Assembly: GCF_035917975.1 (NCBI RefSeq)
Contig: NZ_CP109130.1
Coordinates: forward strand, 2,170,001-2,234,000
Reading direction: 5' to 3'
From: Streptosporangium sp. NBC_01756
GTDB lineage: Bacteria; Actinomycetota; Actinomycetes; Streptosporangiales; Streptosporangiaceae
DNA: 64,000 nt
In this document: positions 14,992 through 23,075 of the stretch, in pieces
How positions within the stretch are numbered: position 1 is the first letter of the stretch
How the letters are laid out: every line of letters starts with the position of its first letter
The notes under the pieces: model-generated
Told to the model about the DNA's origin: nothing
Database searches by the model: none
The model's input: the letters and a program-made list of their open reading frames with translations, nothing else
Translations under genes and position numbers: made by a program

Positions 14992-16446
14992 CTACACCGT
15001 CCGGTTCTGCTTGGTGATGGACGAGTCGGCCTTGCTCTTGTCGGCTGCCTTCTGCATCCGGTCACAGAACTCGTCGGCGGAGATGCGGCCGAACATCAGC
15101 GCGTTGGTGTGCTTGCGGAGCTCGGTCTCGAGCTCCTTGTACCAGTTCTCGAAGCTGCTGTAGGTGACGATGTTCACGCCGGCGGCGGTCTGCGCGGCAC
15201 TGAGGCTCGCGTTGCCCGGCGACAGCTCCAGGCCGTCGGCGGCACCGGTCACCACGGTGATGTTGCCGGACTTCTGGGTGAAGCCCCTCGCGCCCTCCTT
15301 GGAGAGCATGATGCGCAGATACTCCAGGCCGCCCTTGGGGTTCTTGGCCTTGGCGGGGACGATGTAGGCCTCACCGGCGGCGGCGCGGATGGCCTCGAAC
15401 GGCATCGCGTCGGCCGCGGTGACGCTGGGGGTGGGCGTCAGGGCGTACTTGAACTCCTTGGGGATCTGGCTGCTCTGCTCGTTCTCCAGCCAGGAGCCCG
15501 ACGGGTAGAGGGCGATCTTCCCCTGGTTCTGCCTGGTCTGCACCTCGGTGTGGATCAGGCCCTCGAAGGACTTGTCCATGTACTTGCCGATCTCGGCCCA
15601 GGCGGCGGCGGACTGCTTGACCGACTCCCGCTTCCAGACGCCGTCGACGAGGTTGTCGATGTCGACCAGGAGCTGGTTGCCCTCGATCTTGGCGGCGGAG
15701 ATGAGGATCATCCAGTAGGCGTAGTAGGAGGCGTTCTTGCCCGCGTAGGCGAACGGGACGATCCCGGCGGCCTTGACCTTCTCGCAGAAGGTCTTGAACT
15801 CCTCGAAGGTCTTCGGCGGGGTCCAGCCGTTCTTCTCGAACAGGGCGGAGTCGTACCAGAGACCGTAGGCCGAGAAGACGTAGTTCATCAGGTAGGGCTT
15901 GTTCGCGATGAGGCCCGACTCGACGGTGCCCGGCGCGACCATGTCGCGCACCTTCTTGCTCGGGTCGTCGATGGAGGGGGCGTCCCACAGCTCGGTGAGC
16001 TCCAGGAGCTGTCCCTCCTGTTGCAGGGCGCCGTTGTCCATCAGGTCGGTGCCCGAGTTGGCGATCATGTCCGGGACCTCGCCGCTGGCGAAGCGCGGCT
16101 GCAGGGTCTGTGCGATCTGCTGGGTGGCGACGTGCTTGACCGTGGCCTTGGGGAAGGCCTTCTTGTACAGCGGCTCGTGGACCTCGGTGGCGTAGCTGTC
16201 GCCGAGGCCTCCCTTGAAGATGACGACCTCGAGCGGCGCGTCGGCGGCGACACCGAAGGGGTTGGCGGCGGAGACCGCACCGCTCGCCGACGGAGCGGCG
16301 GAGGTGGCGGGCGCGGGGGAGGTGCCGCTGGTGGCGCAGGCGCTGAGCAGCCCGGCGCCGGGGCCGGCGATCAGAGCGGTCAGACCGATCCGGCGGAGCA
16401 TCTGCCGCCGGGTGATATCTCCCGGCGTGCCGGCCATGTTGGACAT
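14992..16446 (-). CDS. N-acetylglucosamine/diacetylchitobiose-type ABC binding lipoprotein (NgcE-like)
   Basis: A 484-residue extracytoplasmic solute-binding protein. The N-terminus carries a twin-arginine type signal (RRQMLRRIG) followed by lipobox LLSAC, so it is probably Tat-exported and lipid-anchored. The body resembles NgcE of Streptomyces: PLEVVIFKGGLGDSY, the QTLQPRFASGEVPDMIANSG region, LTELWDAPSIDDPSKKVRD and GLWYDSALFEKNGW. The start ATG has AGGAGG 6 bases upstream. It heads the ngcEFG-type operon. A 17-bp ROK-type palindrome and a DasR box lie upstream, consistent with control by aminosugar supply. Confidence 0.88.
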   Translation of the reverse strand: MSNMAGTPGDITRRQMLRRIGLTALIAGPGAGLLSACATSGTSPAPATSAAPSASGAVSAANPFGVAADAPLEVVIFKGGLGDSYATEVHEPLYKKAFPKATVKHVATQQIAQTLQPRFASGEVPDMIANSGTDLMDNGALQQEGQLLELTELWDAPSIDDPSKKVRDMVAPGTVESGLIANKPYLMNYVFSAYGLWYDSALFEKNGWTPPKTFEEFKTFCEKVKAAGIVPFAYAGKNASYYAYWMILISAAKIEGNQLLVDIDNLVDGVWKRESVKQSAAAWAEIGKYMDKSFEGLIHTEVQTRQNQGKIALYPSGSWLENEQSSQIPKEFKYALTPTPSVTAADAMPFEAIRAAAGEAYIVPAKAKNPKGGLEYLRIMLSKEGARGFTQKSGNITVVTGAADGLELSPGNASLSAAQTAAGVNIVTYSSFENWYKELETELRKHTNALMFGRISADEFCDRMQKAADKSKADSSITKQNRTV

Positions 16447-16472
16447 CGCAACCCTCCTGAGCGGGGGACAAG

Positions 16473-16489
16473 TTAGGAAAGTTTCCTAA
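16473..16489 (-). promoter_or_regulatory. ROK/NagC-type operator
   Basis: TTAGGAAAGTTTCCTAA is a perfect 17-bp palindrome (8-bp arms, central G) 26 bases upstream of the ngcE-like start. The AGGAAA/TTTCCT form is typical of ROK-family sugar repressors in actinobacteria. No ROK gene is in the window. Confidence 0.75.
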
Positions 16490-16539
16490 ATGTTGGCCCG
16501 AAGGTACGTATCCCCGAAGTCCACCGTCAAGAGGTCATA

Positions 16540-16555
16540 GCCGGTCTAGACCGAG
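16540..16555. promoter_or_regulatory. DasR-responsive element 1
   Basis: The core GGTCTAGACC (16543-16552) matches the centre of the DasR (GntR-family) operator ACTGGTCTAGACCACT; flanking bases are partly matched. DasR represses GlcNAc and chitin genes until glucosamine-6-phosphate accumulates. It sits about 95 bases upstream of the ngcE-like gene. Confidence 0.8.
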
Positions 16556-16702
16556 CCGTGATGTCCGCGCGACATATCAGAGGCAAAGCAACGTCAAAAA
16601 AGGTCCTTCACCTCACATATTGGCATATATCTCCCTGAATACCCAGCGAGGTCGGCAACGGACGGCTCCCGCGGGAGCGGAGATCCCCGCCCGCTGATGA
16701 CC

Positions 16703-16718
16703 ACCGGTCTAGACCAGC
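16703..16718. promoter_or_regulatory. DasR-responsive element 2
   Basis: A second copy of GGTCTAGACC (core 16706-16715) lies 163 bases from the first and 50 bases before the aldolase start, upstream of its -35/-10 region. It could place the aldolase under the same aminosugar control as the transporter. Confidence 0.8.
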
Positions 16719-16765
16719 TGGCGAAAGTTTGCCGCACACCACCACAAGCCCATACTTTTACTGAC

Positions 16766-17416
16766 ATGTTGCTGGCGGAGCAGCGCCGTCTGCTGTGTGA
16801 ATACGGCCGCAGGGCCGCCGAGACCGGACTGGTCGTCGGCACGGCCGGAAATCTGAGCGCCCGCGTCGGCGACCTGGTCGCGGTGACTCCCAGCGGAGTC
16901 CCCCTCGACCGGCTGGAGCCCGCAGCCTGCCCGGTGGTCGACGTGGCGGGCCACCTGGTCGAGGGAGAGTCGCAGCCGTCCTCCGAGACGCCCATGCACC
17001 TGGCGGTCTACACGGCCACCGGCGTCCAGGCCGTCGTGCACACCCATTCCACCTTCGGCACCGTCGTCGCCACCACCATGACCGAACTGCCGCCGATCCA
17101 CTACACCGCGCTGCTGCTCGGCGGCACCGTCCGGGTCGCCGACTACGCCACCTTCGGCACCCCCGAGCTGGCCGCCTCCGCCATGGCCGCCCTCAAGGAC
17201 AGGCGTGCCGCGCTGCTGGCCAACCACGGCGGGGTCACCGTCGGCGACGACCTGGACGGGGCGTTCGAGGCGACCCGGCTGCTGGAGTGGCTCTGCGAGG
17301 TCTACGTGCGGGCCAAGGCCGTCGGGGAGCCCCGGGTGCTCACCGAGGAGCAGCTCTCCGCGGTGGTTCAGCGCGCCTTCTCCCCTCCCGTCTTCCCCCG
17401 CCGGCCCCCGGTCTGA
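16766..17416 (+). CDS. class II aldolase / sugar-phosphate aldolase
   Basis: A 216-residue class II aldolase/adducin-head protein. It shows the nucleotide/phosphate loop GTAGNLSAR, TPSGVPLDRL, the zinc site HTHS (about 90-93) and the third histidine in ANHGG (about 152). The family cleaves fuculose-, rhamnulose- or ribulose-phosphates. An open frame continues upstream to 16697, but that stretch contains the DasR box. TACTTT at 16753-16758 ends 7 bases before ATG 16766, so a leaderless mRNA starting at 16766 is the better model. It is divergent from the ngcEFG-type operon. Sugar specificity is not deducible. Confidence 0.82.
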   Translation: MLLAEQRRLLCEYGRRAAETGLVVGTAGNLSARVGDLVAVTPSGVPLDRLEPAACPVVDVAGHLVEGESQPSSETPMHLAVYTATGVQAVVHTHSTFGTVVATTMTELPPIHYTALLLGGTVRVADYATFGTPELAASAMAALKDRRAALLANHGGVTVGDDLDGAFEATRLLEWLCEVYVRAKAVGEPRVLTEEQLSAVVQRAFSPPVFPRRPPV

Positions 17417-17417
17417 T

Positions 17418-17600
17418 GAGGACCACCCCGCGCCACTCCCCCGGGCCCCTGAGGACCACCGCCCCGCACCCCTCCCCCGGTCTCGCGAAAACCGTCCCGC
17501 ACCACATCCCCGGTCCCTTGAGGACCGCCCCGCGCCCCTCCCCCCGGTCTCGCGAGGACCGACCCGCACCGCACTTCCCCGACTCCCGAACTCGTGAGGA
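17418..17600 (+). repeat. ~34-bp imperfect tandem repeat, about six copies
   Basis: Six copies of a C-rich unit beginning GAGGACC (one copy GAAAACC) start at about 17418, 17451, 17486, 17520, 17554 and 17596. Each is followed by a CCCCGCNCC-TCCCCCGGTC-like body. The period of 33-42 bases is not a multiple of three, so the array is unlikely to be coding even though a frame is open across it. The last copy supplies the ribosome-binding site of the next gene. Confidence 0.8.
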
Positions 17601-17607
17601 CCGACCC

Positions 17608-18819
17608 ATGCCCCTGCAGCTCACCGGCACCCCCGGCGACCCGGACCTGCTCCGCCTGCCCTGGGACGTCCCCCTTGAGCAGTGGCCGGCGCACCACCTG
17701 GTCTCGTTGCCGCGCGGCATCTCCCGTCACGTGGTGCGCTTCGCCCGGCTCGCCGGCCGGGTCTACGCGATCAAGGAGATCAGCGAGTACTACGCCAAGC
17801 GCGAATATCGCCTGCTGTGGGACCTGCACCGGCTCGACACCCCCTCGGTGGAGCCGGTGGCCGTGGTCACCGGGCGGACCGGCGCGGACGGGGAGCCGCT
17901 GGACTCCGCGCTGATCACCCAGCACCTGCAGTTCTCCCTGCCCTACCGGGCCGTCATGTCGGGCACGCTCCGGCCCGACACGCTCAACCGGCTGCTCGAC
18001 GCGCTGGCCGTACTGCTGGTCCGGCTGCACCTGGGCGGTTTCTACTGGGGTGACTGCTCGCTGTCGAACGTCCTGTTCCGCCGGGACGCGGGCTCCTTCG
18101 CCGCCTACCTGGTGGACGCCGAGACCGGCGAGCTCCATCCCATGATCAGCGAAGGCCAGCGGCTGTACGACATCGACGTCGCACACACCAACATCTTCGG
18201 CGAGATGCTCGACCTGGAGGCCGGCGGCCTGATCCACCCCTCCATCGACCCCGAGGAGGTCGCCGACTCGGTCTGCTCGCGCTATCACGCGCTCTGGAAC
18301 GAGCTCACCTCCGACGAGATCATCGAGGAGGTCGACTGGCACATGATCGACCAGCGGATCCGCCGGCTGAACTCCCTCGGCTTCGACGTGGCGGAGATGA
18401 TGGTCCGCCGCAAGGCGGGGACGGGACGGCTGATCGTCCGTCCGAAGGTCGTGGACGCCGGTCACCACCAGCGCAGGCTGCTCCGGCTCACCGGGCTGGA
18501 CGTGGAGGAGAACCAGGCCAGGCGGCTGCTCAACGACCTCGACTCCTTCCGGGTGTCGTACGGCCTGCGTTACGAGGACGAGGCGATCGTGGCGCACCGC
18601 TGGCTGGCGGAGGTCTTCCATCCGACGGTGGAGGCCGTCCCGGAGGATCTGCGACGCAAGCTGGAGCCGGCCCAGGTCTTCCATGAGGTGCTCGACCATC
18701 GCTGGTTCATGTCCGAGACGGCCGGGAACGACGTCGGACTCCCTGCCGCCGTGGAGTCTTATGTGACGAACGTTCTCGTCTTCAAGCCGGACGAAAAGGC
18801 ACTTATCACCGAAGATTGA
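17608..18819 (+). CDS. DUF4032 / kinase-like protein
   Basis: A 403-residue protein of the DUF4032 family with features of lipopolysaccharide-kinase-like folds. It has AGRVYAIKEI (lysine like that of kinases, about residue 56), LHLGGFYWGDCSLSNVLFR (catalytic-loop-like WGDCSLSN with D about 149), and LVDAETGELH (DxE in place of DFG). The C-terminal DUF4032 region includes LTGLDVEENQARRLLNDLDSFR. Substrate and role are unknown. The start ATG 17608 follows GTGAGGA at 17594-17600. It is co-oriented with the aldolase but separated by the tandem repeat. Confidence 0.75.
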   Translation: MPLQLTGTPGDPDLLRLPWDVPLEQWPAHHLVSLPRGISRHVVRFARLAGRVYAIKEISEYYAKREYRLLWDLHRLDTPSVEPVAVVTGRTGADGEPLDSALITQHLQFSLPYRAVMSGTLRPDTLNRLLDALAVLLVRLHLGGFYWGDCSLSNVLFRRDAGSFAAYLVDAETGELHPMISEGQRLYDIDVAHTNIFGEMLDLEAGGLIHPSIDPEEVADSVCSRYHALWNELTSDEIIEEVDWHMIDQRIRRLNSLGFDVAEMMVRRKAGTGRLIVRPKVVDAGHHQRRLLRLTGLDVEENQARRLLNDLDSFRVSYGLRYEDEAIVAHRWLAEVFHPTVEAVPEDLRRKLEPAQVFHEVLDHRWFMSETAGNDVGLPAAVESYVTNVLVFKPDEKALITED

Positions 18820-18972
18820 TGGACGTTTCCCCTCCCAGGGGATAAATCCTTATACGCGGTTATTAAATCATTAACCTCCGCGCGCATCAGTTTCAAATGG
18901 GGCGCATGGTCCCTTCGGGATATCCCTACGCTGGCCGGGCGACGTCGTGAAGTCGTTGGCGAGGGAGCCCCC

Positions 18973-19350
18973 GTGCTTGGAATTGAAGACTGCCTCACCG
19001 AGGTCATGGCCATCCCCGGAGCGCTGGACGCGATCCTGATCGACCAGACCAGCGGGACGGCCGTGGGAGTCGGCGGTGACCACCAGGCCGACACGGAGCA
19101 GTCGGCCGCAGGGCTGAGCGAGACCCTGCGGGCAACCCTGGACGGACTCGCCGCAACCTCCCCCGGCGGAACGGTCCGGATCAGCGACATGATCATAACC
19201 ACGGATAACGGACATCATTTATTAAAGCCATTGGAGACGGTTTTCGACGGCCCCTTGGTCATTTATGTCCGGCTCGATCTGGAGCGATCGAATCTGGCCT
19301 TGGCCCGGCATCGTCTTCAGGCGCTTTCCGGCCGCCTGATAACGATGTGA
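18973..19350 (+). CDS. roadblock/LC7-like protein, first of the operon
   Basis: A 125-residue single-domain protein that resembles the 20652-21023 protein of the same operon. It shares CLTEVMAIPGALDAILID with KEMMAIDGALGAVVVD, then IIT...NGHHLLKPL, and the C-terminal RSNLALARHRLQAL. These are small alpha/beta proteins of the roadblock/LC7 (MglB) type, which in bacteria bind Ras-like GTPases. The start is GTG 18973, with GAGGGAG about 5 bases upstream. The stop is 3 bases before the next ATG. No GTPase gene is adjacent. Confidence 0.7.
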   Translation: MLGIEDCLTEVMAIPGALDAILIDQTSGTAVGVGGDHQADTEQSAAGLSETLRATLDGLAATSPGGTVRISDMIITTDNGHHLLKPLETVFDGPLVIYVRLDLERSNLALARHRLQALSGRLITM

Positions 19351-19353
19351 GCC

Positions 19354-20199
19354 ATGCCGACCACGGAGAACGTACTCAGTGGACTGGCCGACGACCGCGC
19401 CACCGGCGTGCTGCGGCTGGGCAAGGCAGGGGCGCTCTACCTCACCGGCGGCCGGGTGACCTATGCGGAGAGTCCGGCCGCCCCCCGGGTGGAGGATCTC
19501 CTGACCTCCGGCCGCAGGATCTCCGCCCAGGCCGTACGGCAGGCCAGGCAGGCCGCCACCGAGGACCGGTGGGGCGGCGAGCTACTGGTCGCCCAGGGTG
19601 TTCTCACCCGGGGCGAGCTGGAGTTCTGCGTGCTGAGCTCGATGCTCGACGCCGCGTACTTCCTGTTCGAGGCCACCGGTCACCGGCCCAGGTTCCGGCC
19701 GGGAGACCGGCACTGGCTCGGACCCCAGTGGTATTTCGACGTGACCGGTCTGCTCCGGGAGTGCAGGCGAAGGAGGGCACAGTTGAACCAGGCCTGGCCG
19801 TCCGAGGAACTGGACGCGCTCCCGGTCGTCCCGGTGGGACGCGTCACCGCCCAGCGGGTGGTGCTGACCTCGCTCCAATGGGAGGTGCTGGTCGGCGCCG
19901 ACTCCATGGCGACCCCGGGGGACCTGGCACGCAAGCTCGGCCGCCCGGCCTACTCCGTACTGCTCGCCGTACGGCAGCTCGCCGCGGCGGGACTGCTGCA
20001 CATGCCGCAGGCCGGCACGGACGCCACGCCCGGTGCGCTGCCCAAGCGGGTGAAGAACGGCGCGGAAGGCCCCAGAGAGCCGCCGGACACCGCGGCGGGC
20101 CCCGCCCGGCCGTCGGCGGTGCTCCCCCTGGCGACGGGGGACCCCACCGACATCAACCTGCTCATCCGGCTCAGGAACGCATTGGAGGCATTGACGTGA
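19354..20199 (+). CDS. DUF4388 (PATAN)-like protein
   Basis: A 281-residue protein. The N-terminal half matches the PATAN/DUF4388 pattern: VLSGLADDRATGVLRLGK, GALYLTGGRVTYAES, a helical VEDLLTSGR region, ELLVAQGVLTRGELEFCV. The domain is found in bacterial signalling proteins next to roadblock and GTPase genes. The middle (about 155-225) reads like a winged-helix element (TSLQWEVLVGADSMATPGDL). The C-terminus has a proline-rich linker and a short helix. It begins 3 bases after the first roadblock gene. It may be the regulator or scaffold of the operon. Confidence 0.7.
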   Translation: MPTTENVLSGLADDRATGVLRLGKAGALYLTGGRVTYAESPAAPRVEDLLTSGRRISAQAVRQARQAATEDRWGGELLVAQGVLTRGELEFCVLSSMLDAAYFLFEATGHRPRFRPGDRHWLGPQWYFDVTGLLRECRRRRAQLNQAWPSEELDALPVVPVGRVTAQRVVLTSLQWEVLVGADSMATPGDLARKLGRPAYSVLLAVRQLAAAGLLHMPQAGTDATPGALPKRVKNGAEGPREPPDTAAGPARPSAVLPLATGDPTDINLLIRLRNALEALT

Positions 20200-20257
20200 G
20201 CCTGGTCCGATGCCGATAAGGCTGCGGACGTTGAAGCTGCTCGGAAAGAGGGTGCCA

Positions 20258-20638
20258 GTGGAACTGCGTGACGAGATACGGCAGGAGATGGCGCTGCTGC
20301 GCGAGCGCATACCCGATGTGAACGGGAGCATCGCCTGCAGTGTCGACGGCCTGACGATAGCCAGCGATCTGAGGGACGACGTCGAGCAGACCGGTGCGCT
20401 CTCCTCTGCGGTCCTGGCCCTCAGCCGCCGGCTGGTGAGCATGGCCGGCAAGGGCACTTTCGAGGAGACGTTGATCTCCGGCACCAACGGTTACGCGGCC
20501 TTCTACGCCGCAGGCCCAAAGATCGTCCTCACAGTGCTCGCCCGCCCTGGCACCAATCTCGGGCTGTTGCGACTGGAGGGCCGCAGAACGGCGGCGAACC
20601 TGGCCGCCATCACCTCCCGTATGTCGATATCTCAGTGA
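20258..20638 (+). CDS. roadblock/LC7 domain protein (MglB-like)
   Basis: A 126-residue protein with a clear roadblock layout: LRERIPDVNGSIACSVDGLTI, then SAVLALSRRLVSMAG, GYAAFYAAGPKIVLTVLARPG and NLGLLRLEGRRTAANL. Start GTG 20258 is chosen because GAAAGAGG at 20244-20251 is 6 bases upstream; GTG 20252 and ATG 20210 are less well placed. It is the classical MglB-like partner of the operon and would be expected to dimerise or bind a small GTPase. Confidence 0.8.
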   Translation: MELRDEIRQEMALLRERIPDVNGSIACSVDGLTIASDLRDDVEQTGALSSAVLALSRRLVSMAGKGTFEETLISGTNGYAAFYAAGPKIVLTVLARPGTNLGLLRLEGRRTAANLAAITSRMSISQ

Positions 20639-20651
20639 ATCGGAGACACAA

Positions 20652-21023
20652 ATGGGCAACATGGACATCTCGCTCAAAGAGATGATGGCAATCGACGGCG
20701 CCCTCGGCGCGGTGGTCGTCGACTACAACAGCGGCATGGCGCTCGGCGCCCTCGGCGGCTCCAAGGACCTCGACCTCCAGATCGCCGCGGCCGGCAACAC
20801 CGAGGTCGTCAAGGCCAAGCTGCGGACGATGGAGTCGCTGGGTCTCAAAGACGGCATCGAGGACATCCTCATCACGCTCAGCGGTCAGTACCACGTGATC
20901 CGCCCGGTCGCCGGCCGGGGCGGCAAGGGACTCTTCCTCTACGTGGCGTTCGACCGCGCCCGGGCCAACCTGGCGCTCGCGCGGCACACCATGCGCGGCA
21001 TCGAAGAGCGGCTCGAGGTCTGA
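20652..21023 (+). CDS. roadblock/LC7-like protein, last of the operon
   Basis: A 123-residue paralogue of the first gene. It has the same opening (KEMMAIDGALGAVVVDYNSG), middle (LITLSGQYHVIRPV) and end (RANLALARHTMRGIEERLEV). CGGAGA lies about 6 bases before the ATG. A strong hairpin follows the stop at once, so this gene closes the operon. Two paralogues bracketing a PATAN-like protein and a classical roadblock protein suggests a multi-subunit complex. Confidence 0.72.
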   Translation: MGNMDISLKEMMAIDGALGAVVVDYNSGMALGALGGSKDLDLQIAAAGNTEVVKAKLRTMESLGLKDGIEDILITLSGQYHVIRPVAGRGGKGLFLYVAFDRARANLALARHTMRGIEERLEV

Positions 21024-21026
21024 TCC

Positions 21027-21068
21027 TCCGGTACGGCCCGCGCCCCGGGAGGCGCGGGCCGTACCGGA
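21027..21068. terminator. bidirectional terminator hairpin
   Basis: A perfect 18-bp stem (21027-21044 with 21051-21068) and a 6-base loop lie between the convergent roadblock operon and the alpha/beta hydrolase gene. There is no long T run on either side. Confidence 0.85.
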
Positions 21069-21073
21069 GCCCG

Positions 21074-21928
21074 TCATCCCGCGGCGGTGAGCTCGTCGAT
21101 CGCGTCGACGAACTCGGGCCAGAGCGGGCGGGGCAGGTCGTGGCCCATGCCGGGAAAAGTGATCAGTCTGGCCTCGGGGATCGCCTCGGCCGTGGCGATC
21201 CCACCGGACAGCGGCACGAGCTGGTCGGCCTCTCCGTGCAGGACGAGGGCGCGCACCGCGAGCTCCTTGAGCAGCGGGGCGCGGTCACCGGAGGCCATGA
21301 TCGCGGTGAGTTGCCGGGCCGTCCCGGCCGGATCGTGGCACCGGTCGTAGCTCAGCGCGGCGACCCGGGCGATGCGCTCCCGGTCGAGCGGGTATCCCGG
21401 CGAACCGATGGTCTCCCAGGTCAGCAGCGCCTGCCGGATCACGCTCTCGCGGTCGGTGGCGCCCCGCGTCATGAGCACCGTCATCGCGGCCTCGGTCGGC
21501 GGGGCGGCGCGCGGGCTGGGAGTGGACATGATGGAGGTGAGGCTGCGCACCCGGTGCGGGTGACGGATCGCCAGCGACTGGGCGATCATGCCGCCCATCG
21601 AGGCGCCCACCACGTGGGCGGACTCCCAGCCGAGCGCGTCGAGCAGCCCGGCGGTGTCGTCGGCCATGTCGTCCAGCAGGTAGGGGGCCGGCCTTCTCGC
21701 ACCGGAGGCGGGCACCGCGGCCTCGCGGAAATGGGTGGACTCGCCGGCGTCCCGGTTGTCGAAGCGGACCACGTGGTGCCCGCGATCGGCGAGCAGCGCA
21801 CAGAAATCGTCGTCCCAGTGGATGCGCTGGGCGCCCAGTCCCATGATCAGAAGAAGCGGACGCTCTCCGGGCGGGCCGAAGGTGTCGTAGGCGAGCTCGA
21901 TGCCGTTCGCCGGAGCGCGCAGGGTCAT
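21074..21928 (-). CDS. alpha/beta-fold hydrolase
   Basis: A 284-residue alpha/beta hydrolase. It has the oxyanion-loop region LLLIMGLGAQRIHW, the nucleophile elbow GASMGGM (Ser about 108), the acid in HGEADQLVP and the catalytic His in FPGMGHDLP. The MGLG and DNRDAGEST motifs recall aclacinomycin methylesterase RdmC-like and TAP-like esterases. Substrate unknown; no biosynthetic cluster nearby. It converges with the roadblock operon across a strong hairpin. Confidence 0.88.
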   Translation of the reverse strand: MTLRAPANGIELAYDTFGPPGERPLLLIMGLGAQRIHWDDDFCALLADRGHHVVRFDNRDAGESTHFREAAVPASGARRPAPYLLDDMADDTAGLLDALGWESAHVVGASMGGMIAQSLAIRHPHRVRSLTSIMSTPSPRAAPPTEAAMTVLMTRGATDRESVIRQALLTWETIGSPGYPLDRERIARVAALSYDRCHDPAGTARQLTAIMASGDRAPLLKELAVRALVLHGEADQLVPLSGGIATAEAIPEARLITFPGMGHDLPRPLWPEFVDAIDELTAAG

Positions 21929-22086
21929 GGCACCCCTCCCCCGCCGGTGCTGTCGGATACCACGCTGGTCATGCGCAACAGAATGTCATTCGGTAGAAAC
22001 GAGGGCAAGAGCGGCCCCTGTACGGGACCGCTCCAGTCCACGGCCGGCGGACGGGCCGGCCGATGCCCACGGGGGGCTCGTACCGA

Positions 22087-22758
22087 CTACTTGTTGACCA
22101 CCTTGGGCGGGGTGGCCGGGTTGTTGTCGATGCGGCCCCACGCGCCGGCGGAGAACGGCACGGGGTGGTTCTTCTTGCCGGGGCCGGTGCCCCACTTCGT
22201 GATCACGTAGTCGACGTCGATGTGGCCGGCGCCGCCGTTGCCGTCCACCCCGAGCGTCTCGGAGTTGAACGTGCCGCCGGTCAGCTCGGCGAAGGTCTTG
22301 GCGTCCAGGTCGATCATGACGCCGCTGCTGGAGGGCACGCCGGGACCGCGGTCACCGACGAAGAACTTGGCCTTCTTGCCCTTGTAGACGACGTAGCCCT
22401 CGGTCATCAGCGGCCAGCTCGGGCTGGCGATCATGCCCTTCTGCATCGGCTTGCCGCTCGCGGGCAGGCCGGTGTCGCCGGCGCGGCCGGAGGAGTCGTC
22501 CCAGAAGTAGGAGGCCTTGGTCGAGCCGTTCAGCAGGACGACCTCGGAACCGGACTCGGAGCCGGGGTTCGAGGAGCCGGACTTGACCAGGGTGGAGGTC
22601 GCCAGGGACGCGCCCTTGACCGCGATGGGGAGGGTCGCGGAGGCGGTTTCGGCTGTGGCGGGGAGCATCGAGACGACACCCGTGGAGGTGAGGACGCTCG
22701 CACCGAGCAGGGCGGCGGCGATGTAACGGTTCTTGCGTATGCCAAGGGAGAGGCGCAT
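22087..22758 (-). CDS. secreted double-psi beta-barrel (RlpA-like) wall protein
   Basis: A 223-residue exported protein. The start ATG 22758 opens a long signal peptide (MRLSLGIRKNRYIAAALLG...TAETA). The mature part has KASYFWDDS, GLPASGKPMQKGMIASPSWPL, KKAKFFVGDRGPG and GVMIDLDAKTFAELTGG. That order matches double-psi beta-barrel domains of RlpA and Rpf-like proteins; FVGDRGPG and IDLDAKTF are the usual strand-loop marks. A catalytic residue cannot be named. A c-di-AMP riboswitch precedes it on the same strand, which fits a cell-wall remodelling role. Confidence 0.75.
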   Translation of the reverse strand: MRLSLGIRKNRYIAAALLGASVLTSTGVVSMLPATAETASATLPIAVKGASLATSTLVKSGSSNPGSESGSEVVLLNGSTKASYFWDDSSGRAGDTGLPASGKPMQKGMIASPSWPLMTEGYVVYKGKKAKFFVGDRGPGVPSSSGVMIDLDAKTFAELTGGTFNSETLGVDGNGGAGHIDVDYVITKWGTGPGKKNHPVPFSAGAWGRIDNNPATPPKVVNK

Positions 22759-22970
22759 GGGAGAGAGACTCTTTCGCGAGGGAACGGGGAAGCGCGGGTG
22801 CCACACAGATGGGCACAGGCGGATACGCGCTCACAGAGAGAGAGGAGTGCCGGCGATCCCGGGCACTACGCGAGGCGCGTTGGGGGGCGCCGCGTTCGAG
22901 CGCGGCAAGGAAGTCTTAGCGGGCCGATACGGATGAGGCGGGTACCAGCGGGAAGGGAGCACAGCGTCCC

Positions 22971-23070
22971 ATGAGTGATGTCCTCTCCATCTCGTCTACC
23001 GGGTTAGCTGACGGATTCGGGCGGTGGAGTTGCCCTACCGCCGCATGGTCGCGGCGGATTCACCCCAAGA
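22971..23070 (-). promoter_or_regulatory. c-di-AMP (ydaO/yuaA) riboswitch
   Basis: Read on the minus strand the region has the conserved blocks of the actinobacterial ydaO aptamer in order: GGGGTGAATCC, GGCGGTAGGG, CGCCCGAATCCGTCAGCTAA, CCCGGTAGACG and TGGAGAGGACA. It ends about 210 bases before the start of the double-psi barrel gene. In actinobacteria these riboswitches turn off wall hydrolase genes when c-di-AMP is high. The intervening leader (22759-22970) contains a GCCGCG/CGCGGC hairpin that may belong to the expression platform. Confidence 0.88.
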
Positions 23071-23075
23071 AGTGG

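Noticed and set aside
14776-16476. 566-codon plus-strand frame over the binding-protein gene
   Set aside because: Antisense shadow of the NgcE-like gene; translation is Leu/Gly/Val/Arg repetitive with no domain.
17418-17600. CRISPR-like array
   Set aside because: The units are contiguous and imperfect with no unique spacers, and no cas genes are present.
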